The notes under the pieces were generated by a model. The model saw only the letters and a list, made by a program, of their open reading frames with translations. It had not been told where the DNA came from and did not search any database. A DNA stretch of 64,000 nucleotides from JBCFBK01 sp038562555 (lineage in GTDB: Bacteria > Bacteroidota > Bacteroidia > Bacteroidales > Prolixibacteraceae), in the NCBI GenBank assembly GCA_038562555.1, contig JBCFBK010000014.1, positions 1-64,000 of the forward strand. Reading direction: 5' to 3'. How positions within the stretch are numbered: the first letter of the stretch is position 1; each line of letters starts with the position of its first letter. Positions 51,914 to 60,626 of this stretch are shown in pieces. The translations under genes and the position numbers were made by a program.

Positions 51914-53041
51914 ATGGAACTATTTGACGTTTATGCCTTACTCAATATCACGCCGGTAAAAGCCGAAGGCTGTTACCTCTGGGATGACCAGGGGAAGAAG
52001 TACCTCGACCTTTACGGCGGACATGCCGTTATTTCGATCGGGCACAGCCATCCCCGTTACATCGAAAAGATCAGCAAACAATTGCAGCAGATCGGATTTT
52101 ACAGCAACTCCGTGCAAATTCCGCAGCAGAAAGAACTGGCCGACAGACTGGGCAAGCTCTCCGGACTTGATTCCTATCAACTGTTCTTATGTAACTCGGG
52201 CGCAGAGGCCAACGAAAACGCCATGAAGCTGGCTTCGTTTACCACGGGCCGCCGGAAGATTCTCAGCTTTAGCAAAGCCTTTCACGGACGCACCTCCGGA
52301 GCGGTGTCGGTTACTGATAACCCAAAGATTACCGCTCCGGTCAATGAAACGCCCCATGCTGTGCATATCCCCTGGCATGATGCGGCAGCGGTTGAAGAGC
52401 AACTCAAAACAGAAGAAATTGCGGCCGTGATCATCGAAGGTATTCAGGGTGTGGGCGGTATCCGTGTGCCTGATCCGGCGTTTCTGGAAAAGGTCGGACA
52501 GCTTTGCAAGAGCTACGGGACCCTCCTTATCCTGGATGAAGTTCAGTCGGGTTACGGACGAAGCGGCAAATTCTTTGCCTTTCAATACAGCGGGATAGTA
52601 CCCGATATTGTTACCACAGCCAAGGGAATGGGAAATGGTTTCCCGATCGGGGGAGTACTAATCGGTCCGGCGCTGAAACCCTGGACCGGCATGCTGGGAA
52701 CCACCTTTGGCGGAAACTACCTCGCCTGTGCGGCCGGAATCGCGGTACTGGAGGTCATTGAAGAGGAAAAGCTGGTTGAGAACGCTGCAAAAACAGGCGC
52801 TTATCTGCTGGAGAACCTGGCTTCATTCAAAAAAATTAAAGAGGTGAGAGGAAAAGGGCTGATGATCGGGATGGAGTTTGAGGAACCGGTCAAAGCGATC
52901 CGCCAGCGCTTGCTGGAAGAAGAAGCGGTCTTCACCGGATTTTCAGGCACCAACGTGATCCGGCTTTTGCCGCCGCTCACACTAAGCCTTCAGCAAGCCG
53001 ACGACTTTTTAACTAAATTTGAACAGGTTTTAAAAGATTAA
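51914..53041 (+). CDS. argD: N-acylornithine aminotransferase
   Basis: 375 residues, class III PLP aminotransferase. Signatures are CNSGAEANENAMKLA, FHGRTSGAVSVT, LDEVQSGYGRSGKFFAFQ with the cofactor Asp, and TTAKGMGNGFPIGGVL with the PLP lysine. It transfers the amino group of glutamate to N-acyl-glutamate semialdehyde, giving N-acylornithine. It is four bases behind argC, so translationally close. A short heptad array separates it from proC. Confidence 0.95.
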   Translation: MELFDVYALLNITPVKAEGCYLWDDQGKKYLDLYGGHAVISIGHSHPRYIEKISKQLQQIGFYSNSVQIPQQKELADRLGKLSGLDSYQLFLCNSGAEANENAMKLASFTTGRRKILSFSKAFHGRTSGAVSVTDNPKITAPVNETPHAVHIPWHDAAAVEEQLKTEEIAAVIIEGIQGVGGIRVPDPAFLEKVGQLCKSYGTLLILDEVQSGYGRSGKFFAFQYSGIVPDIVTTAKGMGNGFPIGGVLIGPALKPWTGMLGTTFGGNYLACAAGIAVLEVIEEEKLVENAAKTGAYLLENLASFKKIKEVRGKGLMIGMEFEEPVKAIRQRLLEEEAVFTGFSGTNVIRLLPPLTLSLQQADDFLTKFEQVLKD

Positions 53042-53050
53042 TTCAAGACC

Positions 53051-53071
53051 CGCGACTCACGACTCAATACT
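53051..53071. repeat. Three-unit 7-bp array between argD and proC
   Basis: CGCGACT CACGACT CAATACT in register, ending 6 bp before the proC start codon. It belongs to the TACGACT word family seen at 47120-47133 and 57483-57510. Confidence 0.7.
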
Positions 53072-53077
53072 AAAAAC

Positions 53078-53878
53078 ATGCAAATCAACACAATCGCCGT
53101 TCTGGGAGCAGGCAACATGGGAGGATCCATTGTAAACGGGATCATCAAGTCGGGCTACCTGCCGGCATCAGCCATTTATGTTGCCGATCCGAGAGAAAAA
53201 ACCCTGGAAGAATTCGCTCAGAAAGGGGTCAATGTCTTCAAAAATAACGCCGATGCCGTGAAACCGGCCGACCTGGTTATTTTTGCGGTGAAGCCTTACC
53301 ATATTGAAGGCGTCCTTACCGAAGTCAGGCCGGCACTGGTCCCCGGCAAAATCCTGGTGTCGATTGTCACGGGCATTAACCTGAAAGAACTTTCGGCACT
53401 GGCCGGCGAAGGGATGAAGATTTTCCGGGTGATGCCCAACACGGCTATTGCCATTCAGGAATCGATGACCTGCATCGCTTCGAACGGGAACGATCCGGAA
53501 AGCCTCGATACCGTCAGAGAGCTTTTCGATCAGTTGGGGAAGACCGTCGTGATCGGTGAAGACCTCATGGCTGCGGCAACCGTGCTGGCCTCGTGCGGTA
53601 CGGCCTTTGCGCTGCGCTATGTTCGTGCGGCCATGCAGGGTGGCATTGAAATGGGATTTGGAGCGGAGATGGCCCAGTTCATCACGGCTCAGACGGTGAT
53701 GGGGGCGGTCCGCCTGATCCTCAATACCGGCAGTCATCCCGAACGCGAGATCGATAAGGTGACTACCCCGCGCGGAATCACGATTACAGGTATCAACGAA
53801 ATGGAACATCAGGGCTTCAGTTCGGCCGTGATCCAGGGGCTGATCGCGTCGTTCGAAAAGATAGAAAAGAAGCTGTGA
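53078..53878 (+). CDS. proC: Pyrroline-5-carboxylate reductase
   Basis: 266 residues. The Rossmann motif is VLGAGNMGGSIVNGIIKSG, the middle has VIFAVKPYHIEGVL and RVMPNTAIAIQESM, and the C-terminal signature is VTTPRGITITGINEMEHQG. It reduces pyrroline-5-carboxylate to proline with NAD(P)H. Together with proB and proA just downstream it completes proline synthesis inside the arginine run. The last codons and TGA stop fall in the first unit of a tandem array (AGCTGTG repeats). Confidence 0.96.
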   Translation: MQINTIAVLGAGNMGGSIVNGIIKSGYLPASAIYVADPREKTLEEFAQKGVNVFKNNADAVKPADLVIFAVKPYHIEGVLTEVRPALVPGKILVSIVTGINLKELSALAGEGMKIFRVMPNTAIAIQESMTCIASNGNDPESLDTVRELFDQLGKTVVIGEDLMAAATVLASCGTAFALRYVRAAMQGGIEMGFGAEMAQFITAQTVMGAVRLILNTGSHPEREIDKVTTPRGITITGINEMEHQGFSSAVIQGLIASFEKIEKKL

Positions 53879-53971
53879 GCTGTGAGCTGTGAGCTGTGAG
53901 CTGTGAGCTATGAGTAAAAAAGATTTTACAGTTTTATAATATCGCAATCTTACAATTTTACAATTTAATCG
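53871..53971. repeat. Heptad plus octad arrays between proC and proB
   Basis: Six heptads at 53871-53912 (AGCTGTG five times, then AGCTATG); the first supplies the last Leu codon and most of the stop of proC. After 11 bp come six octads at 53924-53971 (TTTTACAG, TTTTATAA, TATCGCAA, TCTTACAA, TTTTACAA, TTTAATCG). The following octad, TTTTGACC, contains the TTG start codon of proB. Confidence 0.9.
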
Positions 53972-53973
53972 TT

Positions 53974-55068
53974 TTGACCAATTTCAACTATAAGAGGATT
54001 ACTGTAAAAGTCGGGAGCAACGTGCTGACCAGGTCTGACGGCACGCTGAATGTAGCGCGCATTGCTCATTTGGTTGATCAGATCGCCTTTCTGCATAAAA
54101 ACGGTGTCGAGGTCATTCTGGTCTCGTCGGGCGCAGTGGCTGCCGGACGCAGCGAGATGAAACCACAGAAGAAACTCGATCCGGTTTCATCGCGTCAGCT
54201 CTATTCGGCCATCGGCCAGGTAAAACTGATTAACCGGTATGCCGATCTGTTCCGCGAACATGGCATTACCTGCGCCCAGGTGCTCACCACGAAAGACAAT
54301 TTCGCCGATCGCACCCATTATCTGAACATGAAAAATTGTTTTACCACCCTGCTCGCAAACAAGGTGGTACCGGTAGTCAATGAAAACGACACCATTTCGG
54401 TGACCGAACTCATGTTCACCGACAATGACGAGCTTTCAGGGCTGATTGCCAGTATGCAGAACTCCGAGGCGCTGATCATTCTGACCAATGTGGACGGGAT
54501 TTATGACGGTGATCCTGAGGGTGAAAGTTCCGGGATCATTGAAGAGATCACCATCAGGGATAAGGAGTGGATGAAGAATGTGGCCGTCCGTAAATCGGGC
54601 TTTGGCCGGGGAGGAATGCTGACAAAAAGCTCCATTGCCCGCAAGGTGGCCAAGGAAGGTATCGCGGTTCATATCGCCAACGGACTGAAAGATCATGTCC
54701 TTGTCGATCTCATGCGGACCGACACGACGGTTAAACATACTGTATTTAAACCCGAGAAACACAAATCGTCGAACGTAAAAAAATGGATCGCCTATTCCGA
54801 CAGTTTTGCCAAAGGGAAACTGGTGATCAACAATGGAGCGGTACAGGCGTTGTACTCTTCGGGGGCGGCCAGTTTACTGCTCATTGGCGTAACCGCAGTC
54901 AGAGGTGTTTTTCAGAAGGGCGATATTGTGAAGATCGTCGATGAAGAAGGGAAATCGATTGGCTGGGGAAAATCACAGTTCAGTTCGGAGATGGCCGAAA
55001 AGGAACTGGGCAGCAAGAATAAAAAGCCGGTTGTTCATTACGATTATCTGTACCTAAAGGAAGAATAG
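53974..55068 (+). CDS. proB: Glutamate 5-kinase
   Basis: 364 residues from a TTG start at 53974; no ATG is available in frame near the conserved N-terminus (YKRITVKVGSNVLT). An amino acid kinase domain (ILVSSGAVAAGRSEM, VPVVNENDTISV, LTNVDGIYDGDP, GRGGMLTKSSIARKVA) is followed by a C-terminal PUA domain (about residues 275-364), as in longer ProB proteins. It phosphorylates glutamate, the first proline step. The TTG directly follows an octad array, so the repeat may have displaced an original ATG. Confidence 0.95.
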   Translation: MTNFNYKRITVKVGSNVLTRSDGTLNVARIAHLVDQIAFLHKNGVEVILVSSGAVAAGRSEMKPQKKLDPVSSRQLYSAIGQVKLINRYADLFREHGITCAQVLTTKDNFADRTHYLNMKNCFTTLLANKVVPVVNENDTISVTELMFTDNDELSGLIASMQNSEALIILTNVDGIYDGDPEGESSGIIEEITIRDKEWMKNVAVRKSGFGRGGMLTKSSIARKVAKEGIAVHIANGLKDHVLVDLMRTDTTVKHTVFKPEKHKSSNVKKWIAYSDSFAKGKLVINNGAVQALYSSGAASLLLIGVTAVRGVFQKGDIVKIVDEEGKSIGWGKSQFSSEMAEKELGSKNKKPVVHYDYLYLKEE

Positions 55069-55102
55069 AAAATTAATTTACAGGATCAGTAAAACGTGCG
55101 CC

Positions 55103-56353
55103 ATGGAAATCAAGAAACAATTGGAAGCAACACTGAAAGCCAGCCGGAGTTTAAACCTGCTGAGTGTTGAACAGATCAACCGTATCCTGCATGACGTGGC
55201 TGATGCAGCCGTTGCGCAGGCCGATCCGATATTGGTAGAAAATAAAAAGGACCTCGACCGGATGGATGCGACCGATCCCCGTTACGACCGGTTAAAGCTG
55301 AGCCGTGAAAGGATTGCGGGCATCGCCGGCGATATCCGGAACGTAAGCACCCTGCCCTCCCCGCTTGGACGCATTTTAAAACAAACCGTCCGCCCGAATG
55401 GCATGCAGATCACCAAGATAGCCGTTCCATTTGGCGTAATCGGCATCATCTATGAAGCCAGACCCAATGTGACCTTCGATGTCTTTTCCCTTTGCCTGAA
55501 ATCGGGCAACGCCTGCGTGCTTAAAGGCGGCAGCGACGCCGACTCTTCAAACAAGGCCATTGTTCGGGTCATCCATGCTGTTCTGGAAAAACATGGGGTT
55601 GACCGTAACATCCTGGCCCTTCTGCCTCCGGGAAGGGAAGCGACCGCCGAAATCCTGAACGCCCGGGGTTATGTGGATCTGATCATTCCCCGCGGGTCGC
55701 AGGGGCTGATCAATTATGTGCGTGAAAATGCCACCATACCGGTCATTGAAACCGGAGCCGGTATTTGCCATACTTATTTTGATGAATCGGGCGACACAGC
55801 CAAGGGGCGGGCTATTGTGAACAATGCCAAGACCCGCCGGTGCAGTGTCTGCAACGCGCTCGATTGCCTGATCATCCATGAGAGCCGGCTGGGCGACCTG
55901 CCGCAGATCTGTTCCGAACTGCCGGCAAGCCAGGTGGTCGTTTATGCCGATGAAAAAGCCTATGCTGCGCTTGAGGGAAAATACCCGGCCGAATTGCTGC
56001 AGAAAGCGACCGAAGAATCGTTCGGAACCGAATTCCTGGACTACAAAATGGCCATCAAAACCGTAGCTTCGTTCGAAGAAGCGCTGGAACATATTTCCGT
56101 TTACAGTTCTAAGCACAGCGAAGCCATTATCACGGAAGATGAAAGTCGCAAGGACCTGTTTCGTAAGATGGTAGATGCAGCAGCCGTTTACTGCAACGTG
56201 TCGACCGCCTTTACCGATGGCGCCCAGTTTGGACTTGGGGCCGAAATCGGCATCTCCACGCAGAAGCTTCATGCCCGCGGACCAATGGCCCTTGAGGAAC
56301 TCACCAGCCATAAGTGGCTGATTGACGGCGACGGGCAGATCAGGGCGAAATAA
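55103..56353 (+). CDS. proA: Glutamate-5-semialdehyde dehydrogenase
   Basis: 416 residues, aldehyde dehydrogenase superfamily. Signatures include VPFGVIGIIYEARPNVTFDV, LKGGSDADSSNKAI, VIETGAGICHTYFDE and the catalytic Cys region TRRCSVCNALDCLI. The C-terminal GLGAEIGISTQKLHARGPM is typical. It reduces glutamyl-5-phosphate, the unstable ProB product, to the semialdehyde. It follows proB by 34 bp. Confidence 0.97.
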   Translation: MEIKKQLEATLKASRSLNLLSVEQINRILHDVADAAVAQADPILVENKKDLDRMDATDPRYDRLKLSRERIAGIAGDIRNVSTLPSPLGRILKQTVRPNGMQITKIAVPFGVIGIIYEARPNVTFDVFSLCLKSGNACVLKGGSDADSSNKAIVRVIHAVLEKHGVDRNILALLPPGREATAEILNARGYVDLIIPRGSQGLINYVRENATIPVIETGAGICHTYFDESGDTAKGRAIVNNAKTRRCSVCNALDCLIIHESRLGDLPQICSELPASQVVVYADEKAYAALEGKYPAELLQKATEESFGTEFLDYKMAIKTVASFEEALEHISVYSSKHSEAIITEDESRKDLFRKMVDAAAVYCNVSTAFTDGAQFGLGAEIGISTQKLHARGPMALEELTSHKWLIDGDGQIRAK

Positions 56354-56360
56354 GCGAAGA

Positions 56361-56512
56361 AGCTATTAGCTATTAGCTGTTAGTGAGACTGTTCAGTGGT
56401 CTTATACTTATAGCTAAAGGCTACAGCCAACAGCTAAATAAAATTGAAACTATAAAGCTACAAGCTGCCGGCAAAAAAGCTAACAGCTCATAGCTAAAAG
56501 CTAACAGCTCAT
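56361..56512. repeat. AGCTAAC-type 7-bp arrays between proA and argF'
   Basis: Three heptads at 56361-56381 (AGCTATT twice, AGCTGTT). A middle block at about 56412-56438 has AGGCTAC, AGCCAAC and AGCTAAA. Five heptads in perfect register fill 56478-56512: AGCTAAC, AGCTCAT, AGCTAAA, AGCTAAC, AGCTCAT. The last block ends three bases before the argF' start codon. The 162-bp gap is almost filled by this family. Confidence 0.9.
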
Positions 56513-56515
56513 ATA

Positions 56516-57475
56516 ATGAAACATTTTACAACCATACACGATTTAGACAACCTGGACGAAGCGCTCAAACTGGCGTTTGAGCTCAAAAAGGATCCTTACA
56601 AATACCAGTCGCTGGGGAAGAACAAAACCCTGTTGCTGGTTTTCTTCAATTCCAGTCTCCGGACGCGGCTGAGCACACAAAAAGCCGGACTGAACCTGGG
56701 CATGAACGTGATCGTTTTCGACATCAACGAAGGCGGCTGGAAGCTCGAAACAGAATTGGGTGTCATCATGGACGGTGATAAGCCTGAACATATCCGTGAA
56801 GCCGTTCCTGTAATCGGGAAATACTGCGACATCATCGGGGTGCGTTCGTTTGCCGGTTTCAAAAACAAGGACGATGATTACCAGGAGAAGATCCTGCAGC
56901 AATTCATCGATTATGCCGGCGTTCCGGTGGTCAGCATGGAAGCGGCCACCCGTCATCCGCTGCAGTCGTTTGCCGACCACCTCACCATTGAGGAATACAA
57001 AACAAAAGCCCGGCCAAAAGTGGTGCTGAGCTGGGCACCGCATCCGCGGGCCTTGCCACAGGCGGTGCCCAATTCGTTCGTGGAATGGATGCGTGAAACC
57101 GGGTATGAACTTGTGGTAACCCATCCCGAAGGATACGAGCTGGCACCGGAATTTATGGGCGACCTGAAACCCGAATACGACCAGATGAAAGCCTTCGAAG
57201 GCGCCGACTTTATCTATGCCAAAAACTGGGCTTCGTATACCCATTACGGACAGATCCTGTCGAAAGACCGGAGCTGGACGGTCTCGGAGCGGCAGATGGC
57301 GGTGACCAACAAGGCCAAATTCATGCATTGCCTGCCTGTGCGCCGGAACATGATCGTGAGCGACAGCGTGATCGACGGCCCTGATTCGATCGTGGTGCCG
57401 GAAGCAGAAAATCGTCTTTTCTCCGCCCAGGCTGTCCTGAAATTGTTGCTGGACCAGATACAAAATCGTTCGTAA
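56516..57475 (+). CDS. argF': N-succinylornithine carbamoyltransferase (SOTCase type)
   Basis: 319 residues. Carbamoyl-phosphate site FFNSSLRTRLSTQ, the active-site EAATRHPLQSFAD (in place of HPTQ of ordinary OTCase), and FMHCLPVRRNMIVSD. Residue 90 is proline (IMDGDKPEHIREA). In the characterised pair, proline at 90 marks the Bacteroides fragilis N-succinylornithine enzyme, while glutamate at the equivalent site (92) marks the Xanthomonas N-acetylornithine enzyme. This predicts N-succinylcitrulline as product. It sits between proA and argB. Confidence 0.9.
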   Translation: MKHFTTIHDLDNLDEALKLAFELKKDPYKYQSLGKNKTLLLVFFNSSLRTRLSTQKAGLNLGMNVIVFDINEGGWKLETELGVIMDGDKPEHIREAVPVIGKYCDIIGVRSFAGFKNKDDDYQEKILQQFIDYAGVPVVSMEAATRHPLQSFADHLTIEEYKTKARPKVVLSWAPHPRALPQAVPNSFVEWMRETGYELVVTHPEGYELAPEFMGDLKPEYDQMKAFEGADFIYAKNWASYTHYGQILSKDRSWTVSERQMAVTNKAKFMHCLPVRRNMIVSDSVIDGPDSIVVPEAENRLFSAQAVLKLLLDQIQNRS

Positions 57476-57482
57476 TTCCCGT

Positions 57483-57515
57483 CTTACGACTAACGACTAA
57501 CTACTTACGACTACC
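57483..57515. repeat. Four-unit 7-bp array abutting the argB start
   Basis: CTTACGA, CTAACGA, CTAACTA, CTTACGA, then CTACC directly before the argB ATG at 57516. It fills the whole gap after argF' except the first seven bases. Confidence 0.85.
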
Positions 57516-58286
57516 ATGAAGCATCTTACCATAGTCAAGGTTGGCGGCAAAGTTGTTGAAGAAGCCGCTTCGCTGCAGGATTTCCTGACCCGTTTCTCAA
57601 AGCTTGAAGGACGGAAGGCGCTGGTTCACGGCGGAGGCCGTTCGGCAACAGCCATGGCATCGAGGCTGGGCCTGGAGGCGAAAATGGTTGACGGGCGCCG
57701 CATCACCGATCAGGCGATGCTCGAAGTGGTCACCATGGTTTACGGCGGACTGGTAAACAAGAACATTGTTGCCGCCCTGCAGGCGATGGGTATCAATGCC
57801 ATCGGGCTCACGGGCGCAGACCTCAACTACATGCAATCGGTAAAGCGACCGGTGAAGGAAATCGATTACGGTTTTGTGGGCGATGTAACCAGCGTTCGGA
57901 CCAGTGAGATCAACCTGTTGATCGATCAGGGCGTTGTACCCGTGCTGGCCCCGTTAACACACGACGGCAAAGGACAACTGCTCAACACCAATGCCGATAC
58001 CATTGCCGCCGAAGCAGCCATTGCCTTTAGCCGGGACTATGAAACCGAGCTGGTTTTCTGTTTTGAAAAGCCGGGCGTGCTGCTCGATGCCGACGATGAC
58101 CGCTCGGTGATTGCCACGCTCACCTATGCCGAATTTAAGCGGCTTCAGGCGGAAGGCGCCATCCACAGCGGCATGATCCCCAAGCTCGACAACAGTTTCG
58201 ACGCCATTCGGCGCGGCGTGGCCCGGATCCGCATCACCAGCATCGAGGGCCTCAACGCAGGCGGCACCACCCTCCTGCCGGGCTAA
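57516..58286 (+). CDS. argB: N-acylglutamate kinase
   Basis: 256 residues, amino acid kinase fold: KVGGKVVEEAASLQDFL, VHGGGRSATAMASRLGLEAK, the segment LTGADLNYMQSVKR, NTNADTIAAEAAIAFS and GGMIPKLDNSFD-like AIHSGMIPKLDNSFDAI. It phosphorylates N-acylglutamate, here probably N-succinylglutamate. It is somewhat shorter than many ArgB proteins, without the N-terminal helix linked to arginine-sensitive hexamers, so feedback control would have to lie elsewhere. It is the last gene of the run; a weak hairpin CAGCC-AAG-GGCTG follows at 58290-58302. Confidence 0.93.
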   Translation: MKHLTIVKVGGKVVEEAASLQDFLTRFSKLEGRKALVHGGGRSATAMASRLGLEAKMVDGRRITDQAMLEVVTMVYGGLVNKNIVAALQAMGINAIGLTGADLNYMQSVKRPVKEIDYGFVGDVTSVRTSEINLLIDQGVVPVLAPLTHDGKGQLLNTNADTIAAEAAIAFSRDYETELVFCFEKPGVLLDADDDRSVIATLTYAEFKRLQAEGAIHSGMIPKLDNSFDAIRRGVARIRITSIEGLNAGGTTLLPG

Positions 58287-58407
58287 GAACAGCCAAGGGC
58301 TGATTTAATGCACGGCAAAAAATAAGCGGCGTTCGCGGCGAAGATTTGCCGGAATCTGCCTACATTTACAAAAGGATATTTGTTCGAAATAACTAACATC
58401 CCGGAAC

Positions 58408-59226
58408 ATGTCGATCGATCTTGCATTTTCATGTTGCGCCGCACGGGAGTCATCGTCGTTTTTAGTGCGGAGATTTCTGTTTCTGGAATCGCAATCTCAG
58501 GCCGGCTGCTATTGTGATAAGCACATCCCCGATGGATACTGTACGCTTATTTTCAACTTTCGCGGAGAGGTCACCATGAGTAACGAGCATGCTCCCCTTC
58601 GGAAATTGCCTCCTTACTTCCTGGCTCTTCCCTATCTGGGCTTCGTTAATATAAAAGCTACGCTGCCGATCGATACCTTCGCCGTTGCCTGTAATACAAG
58701 TGTCTTTTCTTCCTTTTTCGACATTTCGCTTGACTCACTTGAAACGCCCTCGTTTTGTGCGATTGATGATGTCATTCCTTATGAACTGTACGAAAAGCTT
58801 AAACAGGCGGCGACGCAGGAGGCTCGCATCGTGCTGTTCGAAAATTTCATCAGCGAAATAAAAAAGAGAGAACCCTATATTCCCGACACGATCGATCGGG
58901 CCTGCGAACAGATTTATGCGTCAAACGGTCTGCTGCAGATCGACGATCTCATTTCATCCTTAAAGGTCAACGACCGGACGTTTCGACGGAATTTTTACCG
59001 CCGGGTAGGCGTCACGGCCAAATCGCTGTGCCGGATTATACGCGCTCATCAGGTGTTGAACGCGATGAAGGAATCAAAGGAAATTGATTATCAAAGCATC
59101 GTCTTTTCCGGCAAATATTTCGACCAGCCTCATTTCGTAAACGACTTCCGTAAATTTATCGGCGAATCGCCGGGAACCTTCTTTCACCGCGATCTCCGCG
59201 TCGTCAAACTATTCTCCGGTTTATAA
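58408..59226 (+). CDS. AraC-family transcriptional regulator
   Basis: 272 residues. The C-terminal 100 residues have the double helix-turn-helix of AraC/XylS: LQIDDLISSLKVNDRTFRRNFYRRVGVTAKSL and SIVFSGKYFDQPHFVNDFRKFIGESPGTFF. The N-terminal part (FLFLESQSQAGCYCDKHIPDGYCTLIFNFRG) looks like the cupin-type sensor of regulators that detect small molecules. It starts 121 bp after argB and reads toward the secreted-protein cluster, which it may control; there is no direct evidence. Confidence 0.88.
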   Translation: MSIDLAFSCCAARESSSFLVRRFLFLESQSQAGCYCDKHIPDGYCTLIFNFRGEVTMSNEHAPLRKLPPYFLALPYLGFVNIKATLPIDTFAVACNTSVFSSFFDISLDSLETPSFCAIDDVIPYELYEKLKQAATQEARIVLFENFISEIKKREPYIPDTIDRACEQIYASNGLLQIDDLISSLKVNDRTFRRNFYRRVGVTAKSLCRIIRAHQVLNAMKESKEIDYQSIVFSGKYFDQPHFVNDFRKFIGESPGTFFHRDLRVVKLFSGL

Positions 59227-59293
59227 CTGAAAGCGGCACAGTCGTTCCGCCTTTGTTGTCCGTTTTTTACAATCTTTTAACGGGCAGGTGTGG

Positions 59294-59301
59294 TACATTT
59301 G
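59294..59301 (+). promoter_or_regulatory. Candidate -7 box of the OmpA-family gene
   Basis: TACATTTG is an exact match to TAnnTTTG, 26 bp before the start at 59328. The -33 region is T-rich (GTTTTTTAC at about 59262) without an exact TTTG. Confidence 0.5.
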
Positions 59302-59327
59302 ATTATAAAACCAAAAAACGACCGTTT

Positions 59328-60626
59328 ATGAAAGCTTTTAAATTTTTATTTACCCTGTTCATTCTGGTGGCAGCTTCTACTGCTTTTGCTCAGATTAACG
59401 TGAAGGACAGGATTAAGGAAAAATCGGCTAACCGGGCTGACTCAAAAGTGGATGAAGGAATTGATAAGGGAATTGACAAAATTGAAGAAGGAGTAGGCAA
59501 GCTTTTCAAAAAGAAAAAAGCGGTTTCAAAAGAAACCACCGACGAAGAAGAAGCTGAGACCGACCAGGCAGCCGAAGAGAGCAATGAGGAGTTTGAAGAT
59601 AACAATCAGCCGGCACAGAAGACCGCCTCGCTTCAAAGCTTCACCAAATATGATTTTGTTCCGGGTGACAAGATACTCTATTTTGAAGATTTCTCACAGG
59701 ACGCTGTCGGCGATTTCCCGGCTCTGTGGACTACCAATGGCGGAGGAGAAGTGAAGACTGTCAATGTCGCTGCCGGCAACTGGTTTCACATGAATAAAGA
59801 AGAAAGCGTTTACTGCAACACCAAAAAAATTGACTTCCCGCAGAACTTCATTGTTGAATTTGACATCATTCCTGACGAAAACTTTCAAAGCGCTTTTGAA
59901 CTCTGCCTTTATGAAGAAGTGGAACCGAAAGAAATGAACGACGATCTTTATCCGGGGAAAAGGGGGTTACACATCTTCATGGACCAGGAAAGCTGGTCGT
60001 CGAAAGGGTACATGGATGATCCCGACTCAGACTGGCTGGAATCACGTTCAACAACAAACCCCTGTGAAGTGAATAAGGCCAACCATGTTATTATCTGGGT
60101 ACAAAACAGAAGGCTCAGGATTTACCACCAGGGCGCCAAAGTACTGGATTCACCCACCAATATCTATGCAGGATCGAAATTCAATAAAATCCGTTTCAGC
60201 AGTTGGAATACCGAGGCAAGACCCTACGTTACGAACCTGAAAGTGACCACGGCATCGCCCGATACCCGGAGCAAGCTCATTACCGAAGGGAAACTGGTTA
60301 GCTATGGCATCTATTTCGATGTAAACAAAGATGTTGTCAAGGCAGAATCGTACGGCACCCTGAGCGACATCGCCAAAATACTAAAGGAAAACCCGACGGT
60401 GCGGATTAAAATCGACGGTCATACCGACGCTGACGGCGCTGATGCCGCCAACCTCGACCTGTCGAAACGCCGCGGCGCATCGGTCAAAAACGAACTGGTC
60501 AAAACATTCGGCATCGACGCCTCCCGCATCGAGTCGGACGGCCTGGGCGAAACAAAGCCGATTGCACCAAACGATACGCCTGCAAACAAAGCGCTGAACC
60601 GCCGGGTGGAGTTTATCAAAATCTAA
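59328..60626 (+). CDS. OmpA-family envelope protein with N-terminal charged region and jelly-roll-like middle
   Basis: 432 residues from the ATG at 59328, chosen for the signal peptide ending at AFAQ. Residues 20-110 are highly charged and repetitive (KVDEGIDKGIDKIEEGVGK, then Glu/Asp-rich). Residues 120-310 form a beta-rich domain beginning ILYFEDFSQDAVGDFP, like concanavalin-type lectin folds. The last 110 residues are an OmpA-like peptidoglycan-binding domain (IKIDGHTDADG, NLDLSKRRGASVKNEL, GLGETKPIAPN). It probably tethers to peptidoglycan from the outer membrane or periplasm. First of a run of secreted proteins. Confidence 0.85.
   Translation: MKAFKFLFTLFILVAASTAFAQINVKDRIKEKSANRADSKVDEGIDKGIDKIEEGVGKLFKKKKAVSKETTDEEEAETDQAAEESNEEFEDNNQPAQKTASLQSFTKYDFVPGDKILYFEDFSQDAVGDFPALWTTNGGGEVKTVNVAAGNWFHMNKEESVYCNTKKIDFPQNFIVEFDIIPDENFQSAFELCLYEEVEPKEMNDDLYPGKRGLHIFMDQESWSSKGYMDDPDSDWLESRSTTNPCEVNKANHVIIWVQNRRLRIYHQGAKVLDSPTNIYAGSKFNKIRFSSWNTEARPYVTNLKVTTASPDTRSKLITEGKLVSYGIYFDVNKDVVKAESYGTLSDIAKILKENPTVRIKIDGHTDADGADAANLDLSKRRGASVKNELVKTFGIDASRIESDGLGETKPIAPNDTPANKALNRRVEFIKI

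Noticed and set aside
56361..56512. CRISPR array
   Set aside because: Units are 7 bp with no spacers and no cas genes nearby; this is a degenerate short tandem repeat.
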